This document shows, in pieces, positions 8,626-16,431 of a stretch of DNA of 64,000 nt; positions within the stretch are counted from its first letter, which is position 1, and each line of letters begins with the position of its first letter. A program made the translations under genes and the position numbers. This DNA is from Fulvimarina uroteuthidis (GTDB taxonomy: Bacteria; Pseudomonadota; Alphaproteobacteria; Rhizobiales; Rhizobiaceae): positions 186,001 through 250,000 of the forward strand of contig NZ_JAXLPB010000003.1 in assembly GCF_034321785.1 (NCBI RefSeq), read 5' to 3'. The notes under the pieces are model-generated. The model saw nothing but the letters and a program-made list of their open reading frames with translations. It did no database searches and was not told the DNA's origin.

Positions 8626-9795
8626 TTGAAAACGACCATCATTGCCCCCGCAGTCCTCGCCCTCGCCTTCGGATCATCCTCGGCCCATGCGCTGACGGAT
8701 GGCGAGTTCCAGACGGCCGCTTCGAAAGTCTTCCTGCCGATCATTGAGGAATACCGCATACCGGGTCTTGCTGTCGGCCTGACGCTCGACGGGCGGGAAT
8801 TCTATTTCAACCATGGCGAGGCAATTCGCGAGAACGGCAAGCCGGTCGCGAACGACACGATCTTCGAGCTCGGTTCGGTGAGTAAGCTCTTCAACGTCAC
8901 CCTGGCAGAGCTTGCTGAGGAGCGCGGGCTCCTATCGTTGAAAGATAACGTTTCTGATTATGTTCCGGCCCTCAAGGGAACAGCGTTCGACGGCATCACG
9001 CTTTTGAACCTTGCCACACATACGACAGCCGGTCTTCCGCTTCAGGTGCCCGATAGCGTTTCGGATTCAGGAAACGGCTTGATCACCTATCTGAGAACCT
9101 TCGAACCGGAAGGCGATCCGAACGCGACGCGTTCCTATTCAAACGTCAGCATCGGCCTCTTGGGCAAGATCGCTGCGGAAAGCTTCGGGAAGCCATATGG
9201 TGAGGCCGTCGAGGAGCAGGTCTTCGATGGTCTTGGGCTCACAAGCACCTATGTTTCCGTGCCTTCGCAGGCAGCCGACCGATACGCCTACGGCTATTCG
9301 AGAGACGGTGATCAGCCCATCCGCGTCAATCCGGGTATTCTCGATGCCGAAGCTTACGGCGTGAAGTCGACGGTGACGGACATGACCCGGTTCCTCGGTG
9401 CCCACCTCGGCACAGTGGACGTTCCGAACGACATCTCAGCGGCTCTCTCTGGAACCCGCACCGGGTATTTCCAGACCGCTTACTATGTCCAGGACCTCAT
9501 CTGGGAGCAGTATCCTTGGCCGGTCGAAGTCGACGGACTGAAATCCGGCAATTCGAGCGACATGGCGTTGAACGCACAGCCCGTGGAACGCCTTACCTCG
9601 CCGATCCCTCCCGACTTCGATGACGTGTTCCTCAACAAGACCGGCTCGACCAACGGTTTTGGTGCCTACGTGGCCCTCCTGCCGTCCGAAAAGCTGGGTG
9701 TCGTAGTGCTGGCGAACCGAAACTATCCCAACGACGTCAGGTCCGAGGCAACCCGGAGTCTCATCGAGATGCTCGAACCGACATTCAGCGAGTGA
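8626..9795 (+). CDS. Class C beta-lactamase (AmpC family) serine hydrolase
   Basis: 389-residue exported serine hydrolase. A signal peptide (residues 1-22, 'LALAFGSSSAHA') points to the periplasm. The class C catalytic motifs are all present at the expected spacing: S84-V-S-K87 with the nucleophile Ser, Y171-S-N173, and K338-T-G340, plus a C-terminal 'ANRNYPNDVR' region. Class C enzymes hydrolyse beta-lactams through an acyl-serine intermediate; related DD-peptidases and esterases share the motifs, so a penicillinase role is likely but not proven. The start is TTG with GGAG 8 bp upstream. No ampR-like regulator is adjacent. A strong stem-loop ends the gene. It interrupts a neighbourhood (RDD protein, hemB) that is otherwise housekeeping, and its codon choice looks slightly less GC-biased, hinting at acquisition (inference). 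Confidence 0.88.
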   Translation: MKTTIIAPAVLALAFGSSSAHALTDGEFQTAASKVFLPIIEEYRIPGLAVGLTLDGREFYFNHGEAIRENGKPVANDTIFELGSVSKLFNVTLAELAEERGLLSLKDNVSDYVPALKGTAFDGITLLNLATHTTAGLPLQVPDSVSDSGNGLITYLRTFEPEGDPNATRSYSNVSIGLLGKIAAESFGKPYGEAVEEQVFDGLGLTSTYVSVPSQAADRYAYGYSRDGDQPIRVNPGILDAEAYGVKSTVTDMTRFLGAHLGTVDVPNDISAALSGTRTGYFQTAYYVQDLIWEQYPWPVEVDGLKSGNSSDMALNAQPVERLTSPIPPDFDDVFLNKTGSTNGFGAYVALLPSEKLGVVVLANRNYPNDVRSEATRSLIEMLEPTFSE

Positions 9796-9800
9796 CAGCA

Positions 9801-9831
9801 AGCAGCCGAACGGGCAAACCGTTCGGCTGCT
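9801..9831 (+). terminator. Stem-loop terminator after the beta-lactamase gene
   Basis: A perfect 13-bp stem (9801-9813 paired with 9819-9831) with a 5-nt GCAAA loop lies 5 bp after the beta-lactamase stop. The run of Ts after it is poor, so termination efficiency is uncertain. The intergenic stretch to hemB (9832-9968) holds nothing else recognisable. Confidence 0.75.
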
Positions 9832-9968
9832 TATCCATGTCTTTTCCTAAAAGCCGACCGTCCGGAAACCACCCATCCCGGCCCTTCAAACGCTCGTGTC
9901 CGAAACACCTCCACCGTATCCCGTTCCAAACCCCAGCCGGCTGACGGCGCTGCCCACTCAGTCCCGTC

Positions 9969-11000
9969 TCAGCCGGCCGCTTCCCGCAACGCCATGGCCA
10001 CCTTGGGCGCGAAATAGCTGAGAATGCCCGACGCGCCGGCGCGCTTGTAGGCGGTCAGGACTTCCAGGATCGCCTTGTCCCCGTCGAGCCATCCGTTCTG
10101 CGCCGCCGCCATGATCATCGCGTATTCGCCGGAGGTCTGGTAGGCGAATGCCGGAACGTTGAGTTCCTGCGTGATGCGCGAGAGAATGTCGAGATAGGCA
10201 AGGCCGGGCTTGACCATGATCATGTCGGCGCCTTCGGCGATATCCTGCGCGGCCTCGCGCAGCGCCTCGTTCGCATTGGCGAAATCCATCTGATAGGTCC
10301 GCTTGTCGCCCTTCAGCATGGCGTTCGAGCCGACCGCATCGCGGAACGGGCCGTAGAAGGCCGATGCGTATTTCGCTGAATAGGCCATGATCATCGTGTC
10401 GCGCAGCCCGGCATCGTCGAGCGCGGAGCGGATGCAGGCGACGCGCCCGTCCATCATGTCGGACGGGCCGATGATATCGGCTCCGGCCTCGGCCTGGATG
10501 ACCGACTGGCGCATGAGAACCTCGACCGATTCGTCGTTGAGGATGCGCTCGCCGTCCATCAGCCCGTCATGGCCGTGGCTGGTGTAGGGATCGAGGGCGG
10601 CATCGCACATGATGCCGATCTCGGGCACGGCCTTCTTGATGGCGCGCGCGGTGCGGCAGACGAGATTGTCGGGATTGAGGGCCTGGGATCCGGTTTCGTC
10701 CCGCAGCGCCGGGTCGGTGAAAGGGAACAGGGCGATCACCGGAATGCCGAGATCGGCAGCTTGCCTTGCAGCGTCCACGCAGCCCGCGACCGAGCGCCGC
10801 TCGACCCCCGGCATGGACGCGACCGGCTCGGCGCCGTCGCCGTCCTTGACGAAGATCGGCCAGATGAGGTCGGAGCTGCGCAACTGGTTTTCGCGCACGA
10901 GCCGGCGCGACCATTCGGCCTGGCGCAGGCGGCGCATGCGAAGGCCGCCGGTCGCATCGACGATCTGTCGGGAAATATCGCTCACGTCTCTCTGGCTCAT
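9969..11000 (-). CDS. hemB: Delta-aminolevulinic acid dehydratase (porphobilinogen synthase)
   Basis: 343-residue cytoplasmic enzyme that condenses two 5-aminolevulinate molecules to porphobilinogen, the second common step of tetrapyrrole (heme, cobalamin) synthesis. The two Schiff-base lysines lie in 'MAYSAKYASAFYGPFRDA' and 'MIMVKPGLAYLD'. The metal-site segment reads 'CDAALDPYTSHGHDG', where two of the three Zn-ligand cysteines of the zinc-type enzyme are Ala and Asp, marking the Mg-dependent/zinc-independent class usual in rhizobia. 'YQTSGEYAMI' near the C-terminus is also diagnostic. The ATG at 11000 has an excellent AGGAGG at 7 bp. Divergent from the DUF6163 gene. Confidence 0.96.
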   Translation of the reverse strand: MSQRDVSDISRQIVDATGGLRMRRLRQAEWSRRLVRENQLRSSDLIWPIFVKDGDGAEPVASMPGVERRSVAGCVDAARQAADLGIPVIALFPFTDPALRDETGSQALNPDNLVCRTARAIKKAVPEIGIMCDAALDPYTSHGHDGLMDGERILNDESVEVLMRQSVIQAEAGADIIGPSDMMDGRVACIRSALDDAGLRDTMIMAYSAKYASAFYGPFRDAVGSNAMLKGDKRTYQMDFANANEALREAAQDIAEGADMIMVKPGLAYLDILSRITQELNVPAFAYQTSGEYAMIMAAAQNGWLDGDKAILEVLTAYKRAGASGILSYFAPKVAMALREAAG

Positions 11001-11224
11001 CGCATCCTCCTCGGGCGCGGCGGCGGCGGCCCGGTCTCATCTCGTTCACCATGCGGGTTCCCCGCGATGGGATCTGACTATAGGATCGGAGCCTCGCGTA
11101 AAACGGTCGCCGACCAAAAATACGGAACTTGCCTCTTGGGACAGCAAACGCCGACAGACACCGTCCCGATCTGCGGGCAGGGGGTGCGCCGCATGGCGCG
11201 CAGGCCCCGCGGGAAGGCACGGCC

Positions 11225-11689
11225 ATGACGATCGAGCTTCCGAGCGAAAGCCACGAATTCGGCGTCAACCGGCTCCTGACGGTCATTCTCCTGCGGGTGT
11301 TCTCCCTCTATCTCCTGGCGCTCGGCGTCGCCTACTGGGCGTCCCTCGTGGGTTTCGCGCCGCTGCTTCCGATCTTCGTCGAGGTGCCGGCGCGATTCGA
11401 CCTGATGCCGGCCTGGTGGAAGATCGCCGTGCCGATCCTTGCCGTGCTCTATCCGATCGCCGGCATCGCCCTGTGGATGACGGCCCGCTGGTCACCCGTC
11501 GTCTGGGGGCTCGTCATCCTGGTGGAGGCGATGCTGCATCTCGGCTTCCCGATTCTGTTCGGGTCGCGGCTTCTCGTCCTGGCGCTGCATGTGTGGGGCA
11601 TCGGCATGTATGGCGCGCTGCGCCTGATGGCCCACCGCGACAGGCTGAAGCTGCGCGAGGCGAGGCGCAAGGTGCCCGCCGGTCGGTAA
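11225..11689 (+). CDS. DUF6163 family four-helix membrane protein
   Basis: 154-residue integral membrane protein with four hydrophobic helices (about residues 18-38, 62-84, 88-107 and 111-132), a short polar N-terminus ('MTIELPSESHEFG') and a strongly basic C-terminal tail ('HRDRLKLREARRK'). This matches the DUF6163 family of Rhizobiales, found between hemB and the ldtR-type regulator as here. No function is known; conserved linkage to a cell-wall regulator and transpeptidase suggests an envelope role (inference). The start is ATG 11225; a longer frame upstream to 11129 lacks family similarity. Confidence 0.75.
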   Translation: MTIELPSESHEFGVNRLLTVILLRVFSLYLLALGVAYWASLVGFAPLLPIFVEVPARFDLMPAWWKIAVPILAVLYPIAGIALWMTARWSPVVWGLVILVEAMLHLGFPILFGSRLLVLALHVWGIGMYGALRLMAHRDRLKLREARRKVPAGR

Positions 11690-11922
11690 GGGGTCCGGCG
11701 GGCGCGCGGGCGCAAAGACGCGTGATGAACAAGCTGTAAAGATGCTTGGAGTTGTTGGAATTTGGAAAGGTTTCGGCGAGGTTTAATTAAGGACGAAACC
11801 GCGGCACTTGTCGTAAAAGCTTGTTAAGCCTGAAGTTTAAGTCGAATTTTAGAGGGGCGGACTAAAACGGTTTTCAAGATGAGACGACCAAGAGCTCATC
11901 ACTTCATCAGCGGAGAACGATC

Positions 11923-12432
11923 ATGAGCCAGTCCCTTGCCCACCTGTCCAGCCACGAAACCGAGACCACCGGCGACCTGAAGTCGCTCTACCTCGAAACC
12001 CTCCAATTGGTCGAGCGTCTGCACCGCCGCCTGCTCGACGTGGTCAAGGACGAGTTCGAGCGCCAGGGCCGCACGGACATCAACGCGGTTCAGGCGCTGC
12101 TCCTGTTCAACATCGGCGACGCGACCCTCACGGCGGGCGAACTGCGCAGCCGCGGCTTCTATCTCGGCTCCAACGTCTCCTACAATCTCAAGAAGCTCGT
12201 CGACCTCGGCTTCATCAACCACCAGAAGTCCCGCGTCGACCGCCGCGCCGTCCGCATCTCGCTGACCGAGACCGGCCGGGAGATCGCCAGCGTCGTCGCC
12301 GAACTCTACGAGCGTCACATCGGTTCGATCGACAAGGTCGGCGGTCTCGACGAGCAGGAATTCTCCAAGATGAACAAGTCGCTGCAGCGCCTCGACCGGT
12401 TCTGGAACGACCAGATCGTCTACCGCCTCTAA
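11923..12432 (+). CDS. ldtR: MarR-family regulator, LdtR type
   Basis: 169-residue winged-helix transcription factor of the MarR family. It matches the LdtR group first studied in Liberibacter asiaticus, which controls the linked L,D-transpeptidase gene and responds to small hydrophobic ligands. The helix-turn-helix spans about residues 60-90 ('TAGELRSRGFYLGSNVSYNLKKLV') with the wing at 'KSRVDRRAVRISLTETG'. N- and C-terminal helices form the dimer interface. The target ldtP-like gene lies 470 bp downstream, beyond a terminator, so the two are separate units. The upstream interval (11690-11922) is AT-rich and presumably carries the promoter and an autoregulatory site; I found no unambiguous operator there. 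Confidence 0.88.
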   Translation: MSQSLAHLSSHETETTGDLKSLYLETLQLVERLHRRLLDVVKDEFERQGRTDINAVQALLLFNIGDATLTAGELRSRGFYLGSNVSYNLKKLVDLGFINHQKSRVDRRAVRISLTETGREIASVVAELYERHIGSIDKVGGLDEQEFSKMNKSLQRLDRFWNDQIVYRL

Positions 12433-12508
12433 GAGGGCGTCCCGCACCCGGCGACCCGGCAATGTCCGGCCTTCTCGTTCTCCGCGCCATGGCCGGACAT
12501 CCCCGACG

Positions 12509-12538
12509 AGGCCCCGCTCTTGCAGAGCGGGGCCTTTT
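12509..12538 (+). terminator. Rho-independent terminator of ldtR
   Basis: The stem GGCCCCGCTCT (12510-12520) pairs perfectly with AGAGCGGGGCC (12524-12534) around a 3-nt loop, extended by an A-T pair, and runs into TTTT. It is 77 bp after the ldtR stop and is one of the strongest intrinsic terminators in the window. Confidence 0.88.
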
Positions 12539-12554
12539 GGCGATTTCATACGGG

Positions 12555-12645
12555 GTCCGGTTGATGAGACCGGACACCGGATCAAAGCCCGCGCGGCGTT
12601 TGAGCGGATTGAAGTCCGGTATCCCGAAGGGATCAACCGGACTTC
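12555..12645. repeat. Two related hairpins sharing an inverted GTCCGGTTGAT element
   Basis: Hairpin 1 has GTCCGG (12555-12560) paired with CCGGAC (12570-12575). Hairpin 2 has a 10-bp outer stem GAAGTCCGGT (12611-12620) paired with 12636-12645, and a 5-bp inner stem ATCCC/GGGAT (12621-12625 with 12629-12633) around a GAA loop, with only CA bulged. The 11-mer GTCCGGTTGAT at 12555-12565 recurs inverted at 12632-12642, linking the two. No T-run follows, so this does not look like a terminator. Confidence 0.6.
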
Positions 12646-12843
12646 GTATTAAAGGTCCGCCGCCGAGGCGGGCATGAAATTGCGGCAGCGCCCCCCGGTC
12701 GCAAGAAGCGGGACGGGGCCCGCGTCCGATCCTTCGTTTCGCCGCATTGAAATGGGAGCGTCGCGCGATAGCCCACATGTTTTCAGCGGGTGGACGGGGT
12801 TGGGAAAGCCTCGTTCGATAGCGTGGTGCGTGCGCGACGGTAG

Positions 12844-12862
12844 CGATCGCACCGTGCGATCG
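12844..12862. promoter_or_regulatory. Palindromic operator candidate upstream of the L,D-transpeptidase gene
   Basis: CGATCGCA (12844-12851) and TGCGATCG (12855-12862) form perfect 8-bp arms around CCG. The 19-bp size suits a dimeric MarR-family protein, and the site lies 42 bp before the ATG of the gene that LdtR controls in a related species. Assignment to LdtR is inference. Confidence 0.45.
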
Positions 12863-12904
12863 GCACGTTGAGACGAGCGGGCGGCGACGAGGGGAACAGA
12901 TGAC

Positions 12905-14242
12905 ATGACCAACACCACAAACGCGTCCGGACGCACGACGCGCCGTTCGTTCCTGGCCGGAACCACGGCGGCGCTCGGTCTCGGCATGACCGGGGCCGGA
13001 CTGGCGCAGACCGCGCTCGACGGGCTTCTCAAGGCCCCCTCGCGCGGCAATTGGGACGACCAGTTCGATACGCGCGGCTCGAGTGCCAGGCAGGTATCCT
13101 CGCTCAGCCCGGTGTTTTCCCAGCAGACGCTCTCCTCCATGCAGGCGGCCATGCAGCGCCACAGCGAGATCGTCTATCAGGGCGGCTGGCCACAGGTTCC
13201 GGCGCGCTACGTCCTCAAGCTGGGCGAGGTCTCGCCCGATGTCGAGATCCTGCGCCAGCGCCTTGCCATCTCCGGCGATCTGTCCGCGCAAGCTGCCCGA
13301 TCGCCCGCTTTCGATACCTATGTCGATGCGGCGGTGAAGCGTTTTCAGGCCCGGCACGGTCTGCCGGTGGACGGCGTCGTCGGCGAACATGCCTACAAGG
13401 CGCTCAACGTTCCGGCGAACCTGCGGCTCGGCCAGCTCCAGACGAACGCCGCGCGGCTTCAGAACCAGCTCTCCGAGGCGCTGCCCTCGCGCTATGTCAT
13501 GGTCAACATCCCCGCAGCCTCGATCGAGGCGGTCGAGAACGGCCAGGTCGTGCAACGCCACACCGCCGTCGTCGGCAAGGTGGATCGCCAGACCCCGATC
13601 CTCAATTCCAACATCCAGAACCTCAACCTCAATCCCTACTGGCACGCGCCGGCCTCGATCGTGCGCAAGGACATCATTCCGCTCGTGCGCCAGGATCCCG
13701 CTTATCTTCAGCGCAGCGGCATCCATATCTTCGACGGCAACGGGCAGGAGATTCCGCAGCAGTCGATCGACTGGAATTCCGACGAAGCGGTGAAATATCT
13801 CTTCCGCCAGGATCCCGGCCCCAACAGCGCGATGGCGTCGGTGAAGATCAACTTTCCCAATCCGCACGCCGTCTACATGCACGACACGCCGCAGCAGAGC
13901 CTTTTCTCCGAACTGATGCGGTTCGAATCCTCCGGCTGCGTGCGCGTCCAGAACGTGCGCGATCTGATCGTATGGCTCGCCCGGGACGAACCGGGTTGGG
14001 ATCGCCAGGCGATCGAGCGCGTCATTTCCGCACGCACGCGACGGGACATCGATCTCACCAACTCGGTGCCCGTCTACTTCACCTATGTCACCGCCTGGGC
14101 GAGCGACCCGACCGTCGTCCAGTTCCGCGACGACATCTATCATCGCGACGGCGCCCAGGAACTTGCGATGGGCGAGCTGACCGCGACCGCCTACGCGGCC
14201 GGCCAGCAGAACCCTTACGCACAGGGCGACGACGGCTTCTGA
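12905..14242 (+). CDS. ldtP: L,D-transpeptidase (YkuD domain) with peptidoglycan-binding domain
   Basis: 445-residue exported enzyme that makes 3-3 cross-links in peptidoglycan (or links proteins to it). The N-terminus 'TTRRSFLAGTTAALGLG' (residues 11-27) has a twin-arginine-like motif. A PG_binding_1 domain spans about residues 108-170 ('VEILRQRLAISGDL', 'VKRFQARHGLPVDGVVGEHA'). The YkuD domain spans about 195-375, with the catalytic set H326 ('YMHDTPQQ') and C345 in 'ESSGCVRVQN'. The C-terminal 70 residues are family-typical. It corresponds to the transpeptidase controlled by LdtR in Liberibacter. The preceding intergenic region has several palindromes, suggesting tight control. Confidence 0.92.
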   Translation: MTNTTNASGRTTRRSFLAGTTAALGLGMTGAGLAQTALDGLLKAPSRGNWDDQFDTRGSSARQVSSLSPVFSQQTLSSMQAAMQRHSEIVYQGGWPQVPARYVLKLGEVSPDVEILRQRLAISGDLSAQAARSPAFDTYVDAAVKRFQARHGLPVDGVVGEHAYKALNVPANLRLGQLQTNAARLQNQLSEALPSRYVMVNIPAASIEAVENGQVVQRHTAVVGKVDRQTPILNSNIQNLNLNPYWHAPASIVRKDIIPLVRQDPAYLQRSGIHIFDGNGQEIPQQSIDWNSDEAVKYLFRQDPGPNSAMASVKINFPNPHAVYMHDTPQQSLFSELMRFESSGCVRVQNVRDLIVWLARDEPGWDRQAIERVISARTRRDIDLTNSVPVYFTYVTAWASDPTVVQFRDDIYHRDGAQELAMGELTATAYAAGQQNPYAQGDDGF

Positions 14243-14291
14243 GCTTTGCTCGCCGCGACGGGCCGAAGGCGGCCCCGCGCAGCTTGACGGG

Positions 14292-14322
14292 ACCCGGCCC
14301 GGGCGTTCGCGCGGAGCCGGGT
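14292..14322 (+). terminator. Possible terminator after the transpeptidase gene
   Basis: ACCCGGC (14292-14298) pairs with GCCGGGT (14316-14322) around a 17-nt loop, followed by TCTT, 50 bp after the transpeptidase stop. The large loop and short T-run make it a weak candidate. Confidence 0.35.
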
Positions 14323-14418
14323 TCTTCGTGTCCGGGCTTCGGTCCCGATGCGCCGGACGCGCCCGCTTCGGCGCTGACCGGATAGGAACTTGTTATCCGG
14401 GAGGGTAGAGGAGTTTCG

Positions 14419-14447
14419 TTGGAATAGTCCGGCCTGCATGCTAGGCT
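14419..14447 (+). promoter_or_regulatory. Candidate glyA promoter
   Basis: TTGGAAT (14419-14425) and GCTAGGCT (14440-14447), 14 bp apart, fit the alphaproteobacterial housekeeping pattern (TTGaCgS, N10-14, GCTANAWC). The glyA ATG is at 14523, giving a leader of about 70 nt. Prediction only. Confidence 0.4.
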
Positions 14448-14522
14448 CGGCCTCCAGTCCGTATGTCTTATGGTCCCCGGGCCAGCACATACTCGTCGGC
14501 AACAATGGGAGTTAAGACAATC

Positions 14523-15833
14523 ATGAGCGAGGCCATCCAGAGCCAGTCCAACCTTCACGAGACCTTCTTCAACACGCCGCTTGCCGAGCGTGACGCCGAC
14601 GTGATGTCGGCGATCCGGAAGGAACTCGGACGCCAGAGCCAGGAAATCGAACTGATCGCGTCGGAGAACATCACGTCGCGCGCGGTCCTCGACGCCCAGG
14701 GGTCGGTGCTCACGAACAAGTATGCCGAAGGCTATCCCGGCCGTCGTTACTATGGCGGCTGCGAATATGTCGATCTGGTCGAGGACCTTGCGATCGAGCG
14801 CGTCACCAAGCTGTTCGGCTGCACCTACGCCAACGTCCAGCCCAATTCGGGCAGCCAGGCCAACCAGTCGGTCTTTCTCGCGCTGATCCAGCCGGGCGAC
14901 ACCATCCTCGGCATGAGCCTCGACGCCGGCGGCCACCTGACCCACGGTGCCAAGCCGAACCTTTCGGGCAAGTGGTTCAACGCGATCCAGTACGGACTGG
15001 ATCTCGAAACCGGCCTCATCGACTATGATCAGGTCCAGCAGCTGGCGAACGAGCACAAGCCGAAGATCATCATCGGTGGCGGCTCCGCCTATTCGCGACA
15101 GGTCGATTTCAAGCGCATGCGCGAGATCGCCGATTCGGTCGACGCCTACTTCATGGTGGACATGGCCCATTTCGCCGGTCTCGTGGCGGCCGGCGTCCAT
15201 CCGTCGCCGTTCCCCCACGCCCACGTCGCGACGTCCACGACGCACAAGACTTTGCGCGGCCCGCGCGGCGGCATCGTCCTCACCAATGACGAGGCGATCG
15301 CCAAGAAGATCAATTCGGCCGTGTTCCCGGGCCTCCAGGGTGGACCGCTCATGCACGTCATCGCCGGCAAGGCGGTCGCGTTCGGCGAAGCCCTGACGCC
15401 CGAGTTCAAGTCCTACCAGCGCGCGGTCTGCGAGAACGCCAAGGTGCTGGCCGAAACCTTGCGGGCCGGTGGCTGCGACATCGTTTCAGGCGGCACGGAC
15501 ACCCATCTGATGCTCGTCGACCTGCGGCCGATGGAGCTGACCGGCAAGGCGTCCGAGAAGTCCCTCGGCCGCGCCAACATCACCTGCAACAAGAACGGGG
15601 TCCCGAACGATCCGGAAAAGCCGGCGATCACCTCGGGCATCCGTCTCGGCACGCCGGCGGCCACGACGCGCGGCTTCGGCACCGCCGAGTTCCGCGAAGT
15701 CGGCAATCTGATCGTCGAGGTGCTCGAGGGTCTGCGCAAGTCGAATTCCGAAGAGAACGATGCGGCGGAAGCCGCCGTCAAGGCGAAGGTGATCGCGCTC
15801 ACCGATCGCTTCCCGATCTATCAGGGCCTTTGA
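14523..15833 (+). CDS. glyA: Serine hydroxymethyltransferase
   Basis: 436-residue PLP enzyme interconverting serine plus tetrahydrofolate with glycine plus 5,10-methylene-THF, the main one-carbon source. The PLP-lysine motif 'STTHKTLRGPRGG' is intact; 'IELIASENITS', 'YAEGYPGRRYYGGCEYVD' and 'NVQPNSGSQAN' are classical SHMT blocks. The start is ATG 14523, with GGGAG about 11 bp upstream; the frame runs a little further upstream to 14463, but those 20 residues are atypical. nrdR follows beyond a very strong terminator. The glyA-nrdR-rib order is common in Rhizobiales. Confidence 0.97.
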   Translation: MSEAIQSQSNLHETFFNTPLAERDADVMSAIRKELGRQSQEIELIASENITSRAVLDAQGSVLTNKYAEGYPGRRYYGGCEYVDLVEDLAIERVTKLFGCTYANVQPNSGSQANQSVFLALIQPGDTILGMSLDAGGHLTHGAKPNLSGKWFNAIQYGLDLETGLIDYDQVQQLANEHKPKIIIGGGSAYSRQVDFKRMREIADSVDAYFMVDMAHFAGLVAAGVHPSPFPHAHVATSTTHKTLRGPRGGIVLTNDEAIAKKINSAVFPGLQGGPLMHVIAGKAVAFGEALTPEFKSYQRAVCENAKVLAETLRAGGCDIVSGGTDTHLMLVDLRPMELTGKASEKSLGRANITCNKNGVPNDPEKPAITSGIRLGTPAATTRGFGTAEFREVGNLIVEVLEGLRKSNSEENDAAEAAVKAKVIALTDRFPIYQGL

Positions 15834-15890
15834 TCGCCACGAGGGAGGACGGCGCGCTTGCGGTCGTCCCTCGATCTGACGCATGACAGA

Positions 15891-15922
15891 CCCGCCGGCC
15901 ACGATCGTGGCCGGCGGGTTTT
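15891..15922 (+). terminator. Strong rho-independent terminator after glyA
   Basis: CCCGCCGGCCAC (15891-15902) pairs with GTGGCCGGCGGG (15907-15918) around GATC, itself palindromic, and is followed by TTTT. It separates glyA from nrdR. A second, imperfect stem lies just upstream (15841-15872). Confidence 0.88.
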
Positions 15923-15949
15923 GTATTGTGAAGAACGATCGGGCAAGCC

Positions 15950-16429
15950 ATGCGGTGTCCCTATTGCGGGTCGCTAGATAGCCAGGTGCGCGATTCGCGC
16001 CCTGCCGAGGACGGCGCTGCCGTGCGCCGCCGCCGCGTCTGTCCCGATTGCGGCGGCCGGTTCACGACCTTCGAGCGCGTGCAGTTGCGCGAACTCCACG
16101 TCCTGAAGAAATCCGGGCGGCGGGTTCCCTTCGATCGCGACAAGCTGGCGCGCTCGGTCGAGGTCGCGCTGCGCAAGCGCCCCGTCGAGCACGACCGCGT
16201 CGAACGGCTGGTGTCAGGCCTCGTGCGGCGCCTCGAACAATCCGGCGATCAGGATATTTCCTCCGACACGATCGGCGGGATGGTGATGGACGCCCTCAAG
16301 ACGCTGGACGATGTCGCATTCGTGCGGTTCGCCTCCGTCTATCGCGACTTTCACGAGGCCAAGGATTTCGGCGATCTCGTCGAAGAGCTTTCATCGAAGC
16401 ACAAGGACAACGGAAATGAGGTGCCCTGA
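15950..16429 (+). CDS. nrdR: Transcriptional repressor NrdR
   Basis: 159-residue zinc-finger/ATP-cone repressor of ribonucleotide reductase genes. The N-terminal zinc ribbon has C3-x2-C6 and C31-x2-C34 ('VCPDCGGRFTTFERV'), and the ATP-cone follows ('VLKKSGRRVPFDRDKLARSV' region, residues about 50-140) with 'FVRFASVYRDF' at its end. Length is standard. ribD starts 2 bp after the stop, so nrdR heads the riboflavin operon as in many alphaproteobacteria. No NrdR box or nrd gene is in the window, so regulatory targets are elsewhere. Confidence 0.96.
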   Translation: MRCPYCGSLDSQVRDSRPAEDGAAVRRRRVCPDCGGRFTTFERVQLRELHVLKKSGRRVPFDRDKLARSVEVALRKRPVEHDRVERLVSGLVRRLEQSGDQDISSDTIGGMVMDALKTLDDVAFVRFASVYRDFHEAKDFGDLVEELSSKHKDNGNEVP

Positions 16430-16431
16430 TC

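Larger units (their letters stand above)
12433..12904. other. 472-bp ldtR-ldtP intergenic region rich in inverted repeats
   Basis: No gene is credible here. The region holds, in order, the ldtR terminator (12509-12538), a pair of related hairpins (12555-12575 and 12611-12645), and a perfect 8-bp-arm palindrome (12844-12862) about 43 bp upstream of the transpeptidase start. These elements are listed separately. Confidence 0.6.

Noticed and set aside
11780..11850. CtrA-type site in the ldtR promoter (TTAA...TTAA)
   Set aside because: The half-sites are 9 bp apart rather than 7, and the other TTAATTAA lacks a spacer.
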